From Bacteroidales bacterium (lineage in GTDB: Bacteria; Bacteroidota; Bacteroidia; Bacteroidales; UBA932): a stretch of 64,000 nucleotides of DNA. The stretch is taken from the NCBI GenBank assembly GCA_012839605.1, contig DUNA01000064.1, forward strand, positions 1 through 64,000, written 5' to 3'. This document shows positions 8,059 to 17,928 of this stretch, in pieces. The notes beneath the pieces are model-generated. The model was not told where the DNA came from. It searched no databases and was given only the letters and a program-made list of their open reading frames with translations. Made by a program: the position numbers and the translations under genes. The first letter of the stretch is position 1; the number at the start of each line of letters is the position of its first letter.

Positions 8059-9187
8059 TCTCTGCAATAGCCTCGTCTACGTGACTAACCCTGGATACGA
8101 TATCTCCCTGTTTGTTGATGATAAAAAACGTTGGAATTTCTACTACATTGTAAGAAGTTACTGATGAAGAGTAAATTCCCATACCATCGCAGACGCTAAT
8201 CCATGGTATGTCTTGATCTTTTACAGAAGACGCCCAAACGGCTTTGTCGTTATCCAAGGCTACTTGAAATATTTCCAATCCTTTTTGAGCATATTGAGCA
8301 TACAAATCCAACAATTCTCTGTTATCAAGTCTCATACGAACATTTGTGGAATGCCAGAAAGACAAAAGTATGCTTTTCCCTTTCCATTCAGACAGGCAAA
8401 CCATGCGGCCGTTTCTATCCGGAAGACAAATATCAGGAAAGTCCGACACCTCTGCCTGCAACAAAGCGTGTTCCATTTTCAAAGCTTTTTCCATACTTTC
8501 ATAACGATCCCTAATGGCCATCGTATGAGGCGAAAAAGGATGCGACGTATACAACGAATCGTATACCATCTTCAAAAGCATAGCGTCTTTTGGATCTGAA
8601 AAAACATACAGTTGACCCGGAAAAGAGTGAAAAATCACAGACGTATTTACAAAGGCTCCCGGATATTGATACAGAAAGCGAATGGCTTGCTGTTTGTATT
8701 TGATAAAAATGCTTCCCAACTCCAAACTCATTCTATCTCTCTCTTTCCCGGAAGCTTTTTCATAAGCAGGATAAATTGAATCGAATTTTTTGACCGCTTT
8801 GTAAAAGGTCGTGTTGATTTGCTGCAACAAGGCCGATTCTTCAGAACCGTCCAAGAGACTTACTCTTCCGTCTTTTGTCGTATGAACCGTCACCACGTCT
8901 CCTTTCTGGAGAATCAGAGCAGCCACCTGCCTGTTGCCTAGATAGATATAATAATACCCCGGTTGCTCTATGCCTTTTTTTAAGATGTATTTAAAGCGGC
9001 CTTCCTCATCTGTACGCAGGGTGTCTATAAGCGTCTCTGTACTAAATTCCAGTCTCTTGAGCAGCAACACATCTTCTGCGTCTACATGTTCAACTATACC
9101 GGAAATGTGTACTTGGTCATCTGCCTTGCACGAAAAGAGCAAACCGGCACTTAGTGCCACTGCCATAATTATTACATAGGGTCTCAT
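8042..9187 (-). CDS. TlpA/AhpC-TSA-like lipoprotein with N-terminal DUF4369-like domain, redox motif absent
   Basis: Lipobox LLFSC; thioredoxin-fold C-terminus ICLPDRNGRMVCLSEWKGKSILLSFWHSTNVRMR...VEIPTFFIINKQGDIV. STNV occupies the CxxC position. Confidence 0.75.
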   Translation of the reverse strand: MRPYVIIMAVALSAGLLFSCKADDQVHISGIVEHVDAEDVLLLKRLEFSTETLIDTLRTDEEGRFKYILKKGIEQPGYYYIYLGNRQVAALILQKGDVVTVHTTKDGRVSLLDGSEESALLQQINTTFYKAVKKFDSIYPAYEKASGKERDRMSLELGSIFIKYKQQAIRFLYQYPGAFVNTSVIFHSFPGQLYVFSDPKDAMLLKMVYDSLYTSHPFSPHTMAIRDRYESMEKALKMEHALLQAEVSDFPDICLPDRNGRMVCLSEWKGKSILLSFWHSTNVRMRLDNRELLDLYAQYAQKGLEIFQVALDNDKAVWASSVKDQDIPWISVCDGMGIYSSSVTSYNVVEIPTFFIINKQGDIVSRVSHVDEAIAEIKRLF

Positions 9188-9194
9188 AACGGAA

Positions 9195-9590
9195 TTATTC
9201 GAATTTGTCAGATATCATTTGTGCCAGCTGCTGCATTTGCTCTGCAGACATTTTGTAAACGGGACGAGAGAAGTTCATATCTCCTTCTGCTTCTATAGGA
9301 ATCAAGTGAATATGGGCATGAGGCACCTCCAGCCCCAACACGGCTACTCCTACTCTGTTACAGGGAACTACCTGTTTTATAGCTTTGGCAACACGCTGTG
9401 CAAAACGAAACAAGTCACCAAGATTGCCCTCATCCAAATCAAACAAGTAATCTACTTCTTGTTTTGGAATGACAAGTGTATGGCCGCGTTTCCTGGGGTT
9501 GATATCTAAAAAAGCATAAAAACGATCGTCTTCTGCAATTTTATATGAAGGGATTTCCCCGGCCGCAATACGTGAAAATACAGTCGCCAT
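9195..9590 (-). CDS. HIT family hydrolase
   Basis: 131 aa with HAHIHLIP histidine triad. Confidence 0.92.
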   Translation of the reverse strand: MATVFSRIAAGEIPSYKIAEDDRFYAFLDINPRKRGHTLVIPKQEVDYLFDLDEGNLGDLFRFAQRVAKAIKQVVPCNRVGVAVLGLEVPHAHIHLIPIEAEGDMNFSRPVYKMSAEQMQQLAQMISDKFE

Positions 9591-9592
9591 AA

Positions 9593-10066
9593 TTAAAACG
9601 TTATATCTAAAACTTCAAAGGCTACCATACCGGATGGAGTTTCCACCTCGGCTATTTCCCCTTTCTTCTTACCTAATAGTCCTTTTCCTATTGGGGAGGA
9701 AACGGCCAATTTCTTTTCTTCTAAATTGGCTTCGCTTTCCGCAACCAATGTCACTTCCATAAGGGACTTATTGGCTACGTTCCTAATCTTGACTGTATTC
9801 AAGATTTGGACTATTTCTGTGTTCAATTTGGATTCGTCTATAACACGAGCATTGACAATAGTATTTTGCAATTGAGCAATTTTCATTTCAAGCATACCTT
9901 GTGCATCTTTCGCCGCATCGTATTCTGCGTTTTCAGACAAATCACCCTTATCCCTGGCTTCTGCAATAGCCCGGGCGGCTGCTTCCCTTTCTACGGATGT
10001 CAACCGATGTAACTCTTTCTTCAATCTCTCCAGCCCTTCTGCTGTGAGATAATGAGGTTTAGTCAT
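9593..10066 (-). CDS. greA: Transcription elongation factor GreA
   Basis: 157 aa; YLTAEGLERLKKELHRLTSVEREAAARAIAEARDKGDLSENAEYDAAKDAQG. Confidence 0.95.
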   Translation of the reverse strand: MTKPHYLTAEGLERLKKELHRLTSVEREAAARAIAEARDKGDLSENAEYDAAKDAQGMLEMKIAQLQNTIVNARVIDESKLNTEIVQILNTVKIRNVANKSLMEVTLVAESEANLEEKKLAVSSPIGKGLLGKKKGEIAEVETPSGMVAFEVLDITF

Positions 10067-10084
10067 ACTCTTGTATACTTTTAA

Positions 10085-10399
10085 TTAGAATTTTTGTTTG
10101 AGGATCTCTGAAAACAACACTGCTTTTTTGGCGTCAAATCCCATTTCTTTTAATTTCTTCGAACTTTTCTTTGACGGTATATCCTGTACAGACTGTACTT
10201 CAATAGGTTCAGGTTCAGGTTCACGCGTGGGTTCTGATACCGGCTCTTGAAAAACATCCTCTTCTTCTATGCTTTCCGGATCAAAAAATATTTGCCGAGG
10301 CTTTGCCATCGCCTGTTTCTTCTTCTTTCTGGCGTTGATAATTCCTAAGGAAATAGCTAATATACTTAGCAATAGGGTCACCAATGAATCTGATTTCAT
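10085..10399 (-). CDS. Conserved hypothetical membrane-anchored protein
   Basis: 104 aa with N-terminal TM and C-terminal FDAKKAVLFSEILKQKF. Confidence 0.6.
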   Translation of the reverse strand: MKSDSLVTLLLSILAISLGIINARKKKKQAMAKPRQIFFDPESIEEEDVFQEPVSEPTREPEPEPIEVQSVQDIPSKKSSKKLKEMGFDAKKAVLFSEILKQKF

Positions 10400-11274
10400 T
10401 GCAAAGCCTCTTTATCTTTTAGTAATTGTTCTTTTAGAGCTTCCAAGGAGGGGAAGGCCACTTCTTGTCTGTGGTACTTCAACATCCTAACCCGGATATC
10501 CAGCCCGTATATGTTGTCTTCAAAATCAAAGATATGTGTTTCTATTGTTTGTTCCAAATGTGCAGCCACTGTAGGACGTACTCCTATGTTCATCATTCCC
10601 GGATACCATTTGCCGTTCAGACGGGCTTCTACTTTGTACACCCCGTTGGCCGGAATTTGTTTTAAGGGTTCGTACAATTGCATGTTGGCCGTTGGAAATC
10701 CCAATGTTCTTCCAATGCGATTTCCCTCCACCACAACGCCGTGCAAACAATAGGGATACCCCAACCAACGGTTGGCCGTTTCTATGGACCCTTGAGCCAA
10801 AGCCGCCCGTATTTTCGTAGAACTAATATGTTCTCCCTGTTCAGTTTTGTATTCCGGGACCCATATGATTTCTATTCCACAAGTGCGGGCTTCCTCTTGC
10901 ATATACTCCCGATTTTTCACTCCATCACAGCCCAAACGATGATCAAAACCGGCAACCAACACGTTGACTCCGTATTCTTTTACCAAATATTCTTTACAAA
11001 ATTCTTTAAATGAAAGAGTAGAAAAATCCTTGGAAAACGAAATGATCTTAAAGGCATCGACACCTAGTCTGTGGATCATTTCTTTCTTCTCATCCAAAGA
11101 CGTCAACATACGAAATGTATGGGCATCTTGCTGCAATACAGCTCTTGGATGCGGCCAAAAAGACAGCACCACACTTTGTGCTCCAAGGCTTTTCGCCTTT
11201 TCTGTCAACGTGTCTAGTACAGCCTTGTGTCCCAGGTGTACTCCATCAAAAAAACCTGTAGCTGCTACAACCAT
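10396..11274 (-). CDS. ribF: Bifunctional riboflavin kinase/FAD synthetase
   Basis: GFFDGVHLGHKAVL, AGFDHRLGCDG, GRTLGFPTANM, MNIGVRPT motifs. Confidence 0.92.
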   Translation of the reverse strand: MVVAATGFFDGVHLGHKAVLDTLTEKAKSLGAQSVVLSFWPHPRAVLQQDAHTFRMLTSLDEKKEMIHRLGVDAFKIISFSKDFSTLSFKEFCKEYLVKEYGVNVLVAGFDHRLGCDGVKNREYMQEEARTCGIEIIWVPEYKTEQGEHISSTKIRAALAQGSIETANRWLGYPYCLHGVVVEGNRIGRTLGFPTANMQLYEPLKQIPANGVYKVEARLNGKWYPGMMNIGVRPTVAAHLEQTIETHIFDFEDNIYGLDIRVRMLKYHRQEVAFPSLEALKEQLLKDKEALQ

Positions 11275-14200
11275 TTTACTAAAGCAAAATCTTGCCTATG
11301 CGGCATTTTTGAACTGTATGCATATATACGGGAAGCTATATAATAAGAGCCTGCCGTCTGGGGTGTAATCTTACACACGTAGGTTACCTGCCCGTTAGAT
11401 ACTTCTTCCGGATGGTAGGGAATGATTTCATCCAGCACCGTTTCTCCTTCCTTTGTAAGACGTGTCACAACCATTTCTACTCCAATATCTTCCGCTGACA
11501 ACGTTCCCAAATAAAGCGTAATCTTTGATACGTTTTCACTACCCAAAGTAAGCACGTCTTTTGTATCGTTCGGATGTGTATATTCCAATACTTCTATGGA
11601 ATCCCACTCTCTTTCCATTTTCCTCTTCCAAAACGCCATTTCTCGAGCCTGCTCATAATGATTGGCCGTCATTTCCATATGGCGTTTGGCAAGCGGTCTG
11701 TAATACTGTGTTTCGTAATCTTGCATCATACGAGTAGTAGTAAATCGGTTGGCTACCTGAGTTATGGTATTTCTAATATGTGCCACCCATTCTACCGGAA
11801 TCCCATTTTTATCTCTTTTGTAAAATAACGGCGCTATTTCGTTCTCCAACATATTGTATATGGTAGTGGCATCCAGTTCGTCTTGGTAAGATTGGTTTTC
11901 ATACGTCCTGTCTTCCGGCAATGCCCAACCGGCTCCTTCCCTATATCCTTCAACCCACCAACCATCCAACACACTAAAATGCATGACACCATTCATGGCC
12001 GCTTTTTCACCGCTTGTTCCGGAAGCTTCCAACGGGCGGGTGGGTGTATTCATCCATACGTCCACTCCTTGGACCAACCGTTTTGCCAATTCCATATTGT
12101 AATTAGGCAAGAAAAGGATTTTTCCTATAAAGCGTGGCATACGCGACACTTCTACAATGCGCCGGATGAGATCTTGACCGGCTTTGTCGTGCGGGTGCGC
12201 CTTTCCGGCAAATAAGAATTGAACAGGTTTTTCCGGATTGTTAATGATTTCATCCAATCTGTCCAAGTTGCTGAATAACAAATGCGCTCTTTTGTATGTG
12301 GCAAAACGACGAGCAAAACCAACCGTTAACACTTCTTTATTCAAAGATTCTCTAATGGCCACCACTTCTTTGGGCGAATAGAATTCCGGAACATTTTTGG
12401 TTCCTGACAACGATTCCACTAATCTGTCAATAAGTTTGGATCGCAACACATTTCTTACTTTCCAAATTTCCGCATCATCGGCTGCCAATTCCTCCGGAAC
12501 GGAAGAACGCTCTTTGATCTCTTTCCACTCGTTAGCCGTCCAGGTAGGATAATGTACTCCGTTTGTTACGTGTCCTACGTGCGATTCCAAAGGCAAATAC
12601 CCCGGCCACAACGGATTTAGGATACTCCGGCTTACTTGTCCGTGCAATTTGCTCACCCCGTTGATTTCCTGAGATAAGCTGGCCGCCAGATAACTCATGG
12701 AAAACTTTTGGGCGGGATCGCAAGCATCTGTTTTACCCAAAGCCATCAAAGTATCCCAAGATATTTTCAATCTGTCCGGATAATGCAAAAAGTAGGGACG
12801 TAACATCTCTTCAGGAAAAGAATCGTGTCCCGCAGGTACAGGAGTATGAGTTGTAAAAAGTGAAGATGCGCGTACTACTTCACGAGCCTCTTCAAAAGAA
12901 AGGTTTTCTTCCGTCACATATTCTCGCAATCTTTCCAATCCTATAAAAGCAGCATGGCCTTCGTTGCAGTGGTATACGTCGGTCTCTATACCCAACTGTC
13001 TGAGTGCTCGGATGCCTCCAATACCCAGCAACATCTCTTGCTTAAGTCTGTTCTCCCAGTCTCCGCCGTACAATTGGTGTGTGATGCTGCGGTCTTCTTG
13101 TAAGTTGTCTTCAAAATCTGTGTCTAACAAATAAAGCGGCGTTCTGCCTACATCTGTCCTCCAGACTCTTGCATATACATTCCTTCCCGGAAAGGCAACA
13201 CTGACCAGCATCCAGTTGCCCTGTTCATCTCTTACGGGAGTAACAGGGATTTTCTGAAAATCAACAACTTCCTTATCACTCACCTGGTCGCCTTGCGCAG
13301 AAAGAACTTGCCTAAAGTAACCGTAACGGTACAACAGTCCCACAGCCGTCAAGGGCACACCTTTGTCAGACGCTTCTTTCAAGTAGTCACCGGCCAAAAC
13401 CCCCAGTCCTCCCGAATAAATTTTCAGGCTCCAGTCCAGTCCGTACTCCATGCTAAAGTACGCTATGCTGGGGCCGTTCAATTGTTCTCTTTCTTTCATA
13501 TATGCCGAGAACTGTTTTTCTACCTTATCTAGATTCTTTAGAAACGTGTCATCCCGTTCCAAATCTTTATATTGCGAATAAGAAATCCTGTCCAAAAGAA
13601 GAATGGGATTTTTTTCCACTTCTCTCCACAACTGCGGATTTATTCCTGAAAACAGCCTGCGTGCATCTCTGTTCCAAGACCACCATACGTTTTTAGACAA
13701 CGTATCTAAAAAGGCCAACCGCGCGGGCAATTGTTTTTGAATGGTCACGGCCGACCACGTAGGCGGTGTATACACCCGTGTCTTTTGCACAAAGCCGCAC
13801 TCCTCACGGGTTACAGGGAACTGTTCCATATTTTCATCCATTTTATTTAATGCCATAGCATATGCTTGTTTATAATATTGTAATTGGTTTTCCCACAAAG
13901 CAATGGTAGAAACATCGCGAGCGTTTTCTTTCGCCTGCGCTGCTTCTTCTTCAGAAAGCCGGCTTTTGTTGCGAACAATTGCGGCTACTTCTGTCACTAC
14001 TTGGGTATGGTTGCTGTCGTTACGGTATACAACATTGATGCCTGTTGTTGGCTTTTTATACATTTTTTCAACCCAAACTCCAAAGCCTGCCAAAGATGTC
14101 GTTGCCGTAGGCACAGAAAACGCCAGACTTTCCAACGGGGTATATCCCCACGGCTCGTAATAGGACGGGAACAAGGTTAAATCCAGTCCTATCAATAGTT

Positions 14201-15437
14201 CGTAATACGTTTTGTTGATAAGTCCGTCGTCTCCGTTCAAATAACAAGGAATAAAGAAAACACTCACGTTGTCTTTCTCTGTATTGTACAACCCTTGTTC
14301 CCTCATAACGTTTAACACGGGGTCGTATTCGGGATCGTTCAGATAATGAGATGTAACAGGGTGGTCGTATTCTTTTCTGGGTCCGTTGTGATTGGCCGGA
14401 ACCATGATAAAAGCCAATATGGGTCTGTCGGCTGCTCCTCTCTCTCTGTTAAGCAATGCCAAAGCTTCCAGAAAAATATCTATGCCTTTGTTTTTAAATT
14501 CGTAACGTCCGCTGATTCCTACTAAGAAAGCCGATGGGTCTATGTTGCGGTTTAACATACGCGATGCCAGGTGTAACAACGCTTCTCTGCCTTCCTGCTG
14601 TTTTTCCTTAAAGATTTCCTTGGGCGGTGTGATGCTGTTCTCAAAACCGTTAGGTGTTACAACATCTACTTCTCTTTCTAAGAAACGACTACACTCCCGG
14701 GCCGTTATATCACTGACTGTGGTAAAAACATCTGCGTGCGTGGCAGCTGTTTTTTCCAAAGAGTGTTTTGCCATCACGTTAAATTCACTGGCTTTTTCTG
14801 TAGCGTCGTACTTGTCTATATGATCATAAAGCGGCATTCTGTTTCCCGCAATAGAGCGACCCACCACAGTCGCATGTGTTGTAAAAGCTGTAGCTACAGG
14901 TATATGTGCCCACTTCAAATACAACAATCCCATACCTGTCATCCATTCGTGAAATTGTGCCACACTCTTATGGTGCGACGCCAAGTTGAATCGAACAAAA
15001 CTTTCTATGACCTTGCCTGCAGCATATCCGAACAAAGCCGGCTCTATGTAATCCCATTGTCCGCTAATGGAATCTAAGTGAAATGTCTTCCAATATTCTG
15101 TAAATATTTCGTCTTTATGGGCCACATAAGAAGAGAAATCTACCAAAACGGCTATTGGATTTCCCGATACATTCCACCTACCCACACGAATCCTCAATCC
15201 TTCATCAAAGGCTTTGTCTCGCCAAGCCCTTAACAGTCTGGTATCTTCCAAAAATTCCGGATTTTGTTTTGTTTCCCTCCATACGTCAGGGCCTATAAGT
15301 ATATGTCTGTTGTCCATTTCTTTAGACATATGCAACGCCTTGGTTGCAATGACTGTATGGATGCCTCCTACTTTATTACACACTTCCCAACTTACTTCAA
15401 ACAAATAGTCGGGATTTGCCTTGTCGATCTTTTTCAT
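11265..15437 (-). CDS. Fused GT3-type glycogen synthase and GT35-type alpha-glucan phosphorylase
   Basis: 1390 aa. N-terminus LFEVSWEVCNKVGGIHTVIATKA (eukaryotic-like GT3 synthase); C-terminal half YFSMEYGLDWSLKIYSGGLGVLAGDYLKEASD...HCNEGHAAF...HVTNGVHYPTW (phosphorylase). Confidence 0.88.
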   Translation of the reverse strand: MKKIDKANPDYLFEVSWEVCNKVGGIHTVIATKALHMSKEMDNRHILIGPDVWRETKQNPEFLEDTRLLRAWRDKAFDEGLRIRVGRWNVSGNPIAVLVDFSSYVAHKDEIFTEYWKTFHLDSISGQWDYIEPALFGYAAGKVIESFVRFNLASHHKSVAQFHEWMTGMGLLYLKWAHIPVATAFTTHATVVGRSIAGNRMPLYDHIDKYDATEKASEFNVMAKHSLEKTAATHADVFTTVSDITARECSRFLEREVDVVTPNGFENSITPPKEIFKEKQQEGREALLHLASRMLNRNIDPSAFLVGISGRYEFKNKGIDIFLEALALLNRERGAADRPILAFIMVPANHNGPRKEYDHPVTSHYLNDPEYDPVLNVMREQGLYNTEKDNVSVFFIPCYLNGDDGLINKTYYELLIGLDLTLFPSYYEPWGYTPLESLAFSVPTATTSLAGFGVWVEKMYKKPTTGINVVYRNDSNHTQVVTEVAAIVRNKSRLSEEEAAQAKENARDVSTIALWENQLQYYKQAYAMALNKMDENMEQFPVTREECGFVQKTRVYTPPTWSAVTIQKQLPARLAFLDTLSKNVWWSWNRDARRLFSGINPQLWREVEKNPILLLDRISYSQYKDLERDDTFLKNLDKVEKQFSAYMKEREQLNGPSIAYFSMEYGLDWSLKIYSGGLGVLAGDYLKEASDKGVPLTAVGLLYRYGYFRQVLSAQGDQVSDKEVVDFQKIPVTPVRDEQGNWMLVSVAFPGRNVYARVWRTDVGRTPLYLLDTDFEDNLQEDRSITHQLYGGDWENRLKQEMLLGIGGIRALRQLGIETDVYHCNEGHAAFIGLERLREYVTEENLSFEEAREVVRASSLFTTHTPVPAGHDSFPEEMLRPYFLHYPDRLKISWDTLMALGKTDACDPAQKFSMSYLAASLSQEINGVSKLHGQVSRSILNPLWPGYLPLESHVGHVTNGVHYPTWTANEWKEIKERSSVPEELAADDAEIWKVRNVLRSKLIDRLVESLSGTKNVPEFYSPKEVVAIRESLNKEVLTVGFARRFATYKRAHLLFSNLDRLDEIINNPEKPVQFLFAGKAHPHDKAGQDLIRRIVEVSRMPRFIGKILFLPNYNMELAKRLVQGVDVWMNTPTRPLEASGTSGEKAAMNGVMHFSVLDGWWVEGYREGAGWALPEDRTYENQSYQDELDATTIYNMLENEIAPLFYKRDKNGIPVEWVAHIRNTITQVANRFTTTRMMQDYETQYYRPLAKRHMEMTANHYEQAREMAFWKRKMEREWDSIEVLEYTHPNDTKDVLTLGSENVSKITLYLGTLSAEDIGVEMVVTRLTKEGETVLDEIIPYHPEEVSNGQVTYVCKITPQTAGSYYIASRIYAYSSKMPHRQDFALVKWL

Positions 15438-15442
15438 ACGGT

Positions 15443-16627
15443 TTATTTTGGTGTGCGGAGCGTAAGGTCGCTCAGAACGTTCATATAATTAATAAAAGCA
15501 TCGTACGGTGAACTGTAAGGATTAAAATACTTATGTACATCACCGTCAGAAAAAAGTTTTGTGCACATATAATAAAAATGGTCGCTCGTTTGCAAACGTC
15601 TAAAATCGCGTTGCAAGTCCATGTCCCCGCTCTTTTTAATCCTGTCTTCCAGTGCATACAGGTTGTTGAAAGCTTCTTGTTGCATCTCATTTCCTTGCCA
15701 GGCGCTGATGTCGCGTTCTTCATCTGCCCACGAAATGGCATAGGGTACATGAAGCGGTGCTATAGGCTGGTGTTTGGCAGCTGCTTGAGCCGGTGTGAGG
15801 ATTTCCAAATTTGTGTGGTTCAGAATCATCCCCGGCAACGCTTTCAAAAAATCGAATATACCTGTTTCTGCCGGCTGATGCTCTCCAAAGCTTTCGTAAT
15901 CCATAAAGATATTTACCATTTCATCCTTTTCTAAAGCACCTGCAATCCAACCGGCGTATTTTTCTGCTGTCAAAGGCCAGTCTCCCCACTCTCTGTCAGA
16001 AAAACGGAAAGCAATGTCGTCGCTCAATCTGAAGTTTCTAAGCAACAATTGCAATTTGGGGCTTAGAGCGTTAACATACAAGTAGTTGGGACTCTTCCAT
16101 CCCAATATGTGACGTGCGCCTTCCGCCAACATGGTAGCAAATCCCATCTCGGCAGCCAAGGCGCCGATCGTATCTGAATAGATCAATTCTGTATTGCGGA
16201 AAGTTTTTGGTTTTTGTCCAAAATGTTCCTCCACGGCTTTCTTGTGCATAAGCACTTGGTTCTTGAACTTCTTGGGAGAAATCAAGGACGAAAGCGAATG
16301 AGAATACGTTTCTGCCAAAAATTCAACGTGTCCCGTTGCTGCCAGCTCTTTAAAAGAATCCAACGCTTGCGGCGCATATTGTTCCATTTGTTCTATGGCC
16401 ATACCGCTGACAGAAAACGCTACTTGAAAAGCGCCTCCGTATTCCCGAATCAAATCCAAGATCAAACGATTGGTGGGGATATAACACCGCGATGCCACCT
16501 TGGACATGATGGTTTTGTTGGCAAAATCATCAAAATAAGAATGGTTTTTGCCTATATCAAAAAACCGGTATTGACGAAGCCTGTATGGCTGATGTACTTG
16601 AAAGTATAGACAAATTGTTTTTTTCAT
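15443..16627 (-). CDS. GH57 family alpha-amylase-like glycoside hydrolase
   Basis: MKKTICLYFQVHQPYRLRQYRFFDIGKNHSYFDD...TEL IYSDTIGALAAEMGF...FMDYESFGEHQ. Start refined to 16627 from the ORF-track 16807. Confidence 0.85.
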   Translation of the reverse strand: MKKTICLYFQVHQPYRLRQYRFFDIGKNHSYFDDFANKTIMSKVASRCYIPTNRLILDLIREYGGAFQVAFSVSGMAIEQMEQYAPQALDSFKELAATGHVEFLAETYSHSLSSLISPKKFKNQVLMHKKAVEEHFGQKPKTFRNTELIYSDTIGALAAEMGFATMLAEGARHILGWKSPNYLYVNALSPKLQLLLRNFRLSDDIAFRFSDREWGDWPLTAEKYAGWIAGALEKDEMVNIFMDYESFGEHQPAETGIFDFLKALPGMILNHTNLEILTPAQAAAKHQPIAPLHVPYAISWADEERDISAWQGNEMQQEAFNNLYALEDRIKKSGDMDLQRDFRRLQTSDHFYYMCTKLFSDGDVHKYFNPYSSPYDAFINYMNVLSDLTLRTPK

Positions 16628-17928
16628 ACGTTTGTGTTTTTCAATGATTCTTCCAAAACAGCCCGGTAAATATCTTTGACTTTGGCTGCCGCATGGTCCC
16701 ATTTTAAAGCATTTACTTCTTCCAGACCGTGCTTTACAGTCATAGACCTCAACGCATTGTAGGTAAGCAGGCCGTACATGGCATCTGCCAGTGCATTCAC
16801 ATCCCAAAAATCTACTTTTATGGCGTGGTTCAACACTTCGGCTACGCCGGACTGTTTGCTGATGATGGCCGGCACACCGGCACGCATGGCTTCCAACGGA
16901 GATATTCCAAACGGCTCGGAAACGGAAGGCATGACATATACATCTGAATGAGCAAACATGTTTTTCACGTCTTCACCTCGTAAAAAACCGGTAAAATGAA
17001 AATGAGACGAAATGCCTAATTTTGCTACCCTCCTTATGGAGCGATGAAACATATCACCGCTACCGGCCATGACAAAGCGAACATCTTTCGTTTTCTGCAA
17101 TACTTTATAAGCCGCTTCTATAAAATATTCCGGCCCTTTCTGGTACGTAATGCGTCCTAGGAAAGTAACTATCTTTTCCGGTACACCTCTTACCACATGG
17201 CGGTCTTCCACTGTACTGAAATCTACTGCATTATGGACCGTTACCACTTTGTCCGGATGGATATGGTACTTATTGATGATGGTATTGCGCGTCAAGTCAC
17301 TCACTGCAATAATACGATCTGCCGCTTCCATTCCCCTTCTTTCCAGGTCGTAGACTTGTTGGTTTACGTCTTCTCCCGTTCTGTCGTACTCTGTAGCGTG
17401 TACGTGAATAACAAGAGGTTTCCCGGAAACACGTTTGGCTGCTATACCGGCCATGTTCGTCAACCAATCGTGTGCGTGAATCACATCAAAAGTATGCTGA
17501 CGAGCAATGGCAGAAGCCACGAGCGCATACCGCATGACTTCTTCCATCAAGTTGGTTCCGTATTTCCCTGAAAATTTGTACTTGTTGCCAAACGATATTT
17601 TGAAAGTATTCCATTCTTCTTGTCTGTGCAAATCCATCTGCTCTGTATACTCATCGGGTCCAAGATACGGAATGAGATTGGACGTAACTTGTAAGAATTG
17701 GACCTTCTCAAAAAGCGTATGTGCCTCTTCTTTTGTTTGAAAAGCTACCACATCGCTCGCATTGATGATTTGTACGGCACTTTGGTCTTCATCGCCGGAT
17801 GCAGAAGGCATGACAAACAACACCTCTACCTGATGCTTTGCCAACCCTTTGGTCAAGCCATCACAAGCCGTACCCAATCCTCCCGATATGTGTGGTGGAA
17901 ATTCCCAGCCAAACATCAATATTTTCAT
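16624..17928 (-). CDS. GT4 family glycosyltransferase
   Basis: MKILMFGWEFPPHISGGLGTACDGLTKGLAKHQ...FLGRITYQKGPEYFIEAA...VMPSVSEPFGISPLEAM; 4-bp overlap with the GH57 gene. Confidence 0.87.
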   Translation of the reverse strand: MKILMFGWEFPPHISGGLGTACDGLTKGLAKHQVEVLFVMPSASGDEDQSAVQIINASDVVAFQTKEEAHTLFEKVQFLQVTSNLIPYLGPDEYTEQMDLHRQEEWNTFKISFGNKYKFSGKYGTNLMEEVMRYALVASAIARQHTFDVIHAHDWLTNMAGIAAKRVSGKPLVIHVHATEYDRTGEDVNQQVYDLERRGMEAADRIIAVSDLTRNTIINKYHIHPDKVVTVHNAVDFSTVEDRHVVRGVPEKIVTFLGRITYQKGPEYFIEAAYKVLQKTKDVRFVMAGSGDMFHRSIRRVAKLGISSHFHFTGFLRGEDVKNMFAHSDVYVMPSVSEPFGISPLEAMRAGVPAIISKQSGVAEVLNHAIKVDFWDVNALADAMYGLLTYNALRSMTVKHGLEEVNALKWDHAAAKVKDIYRAVLEESLKNTNV

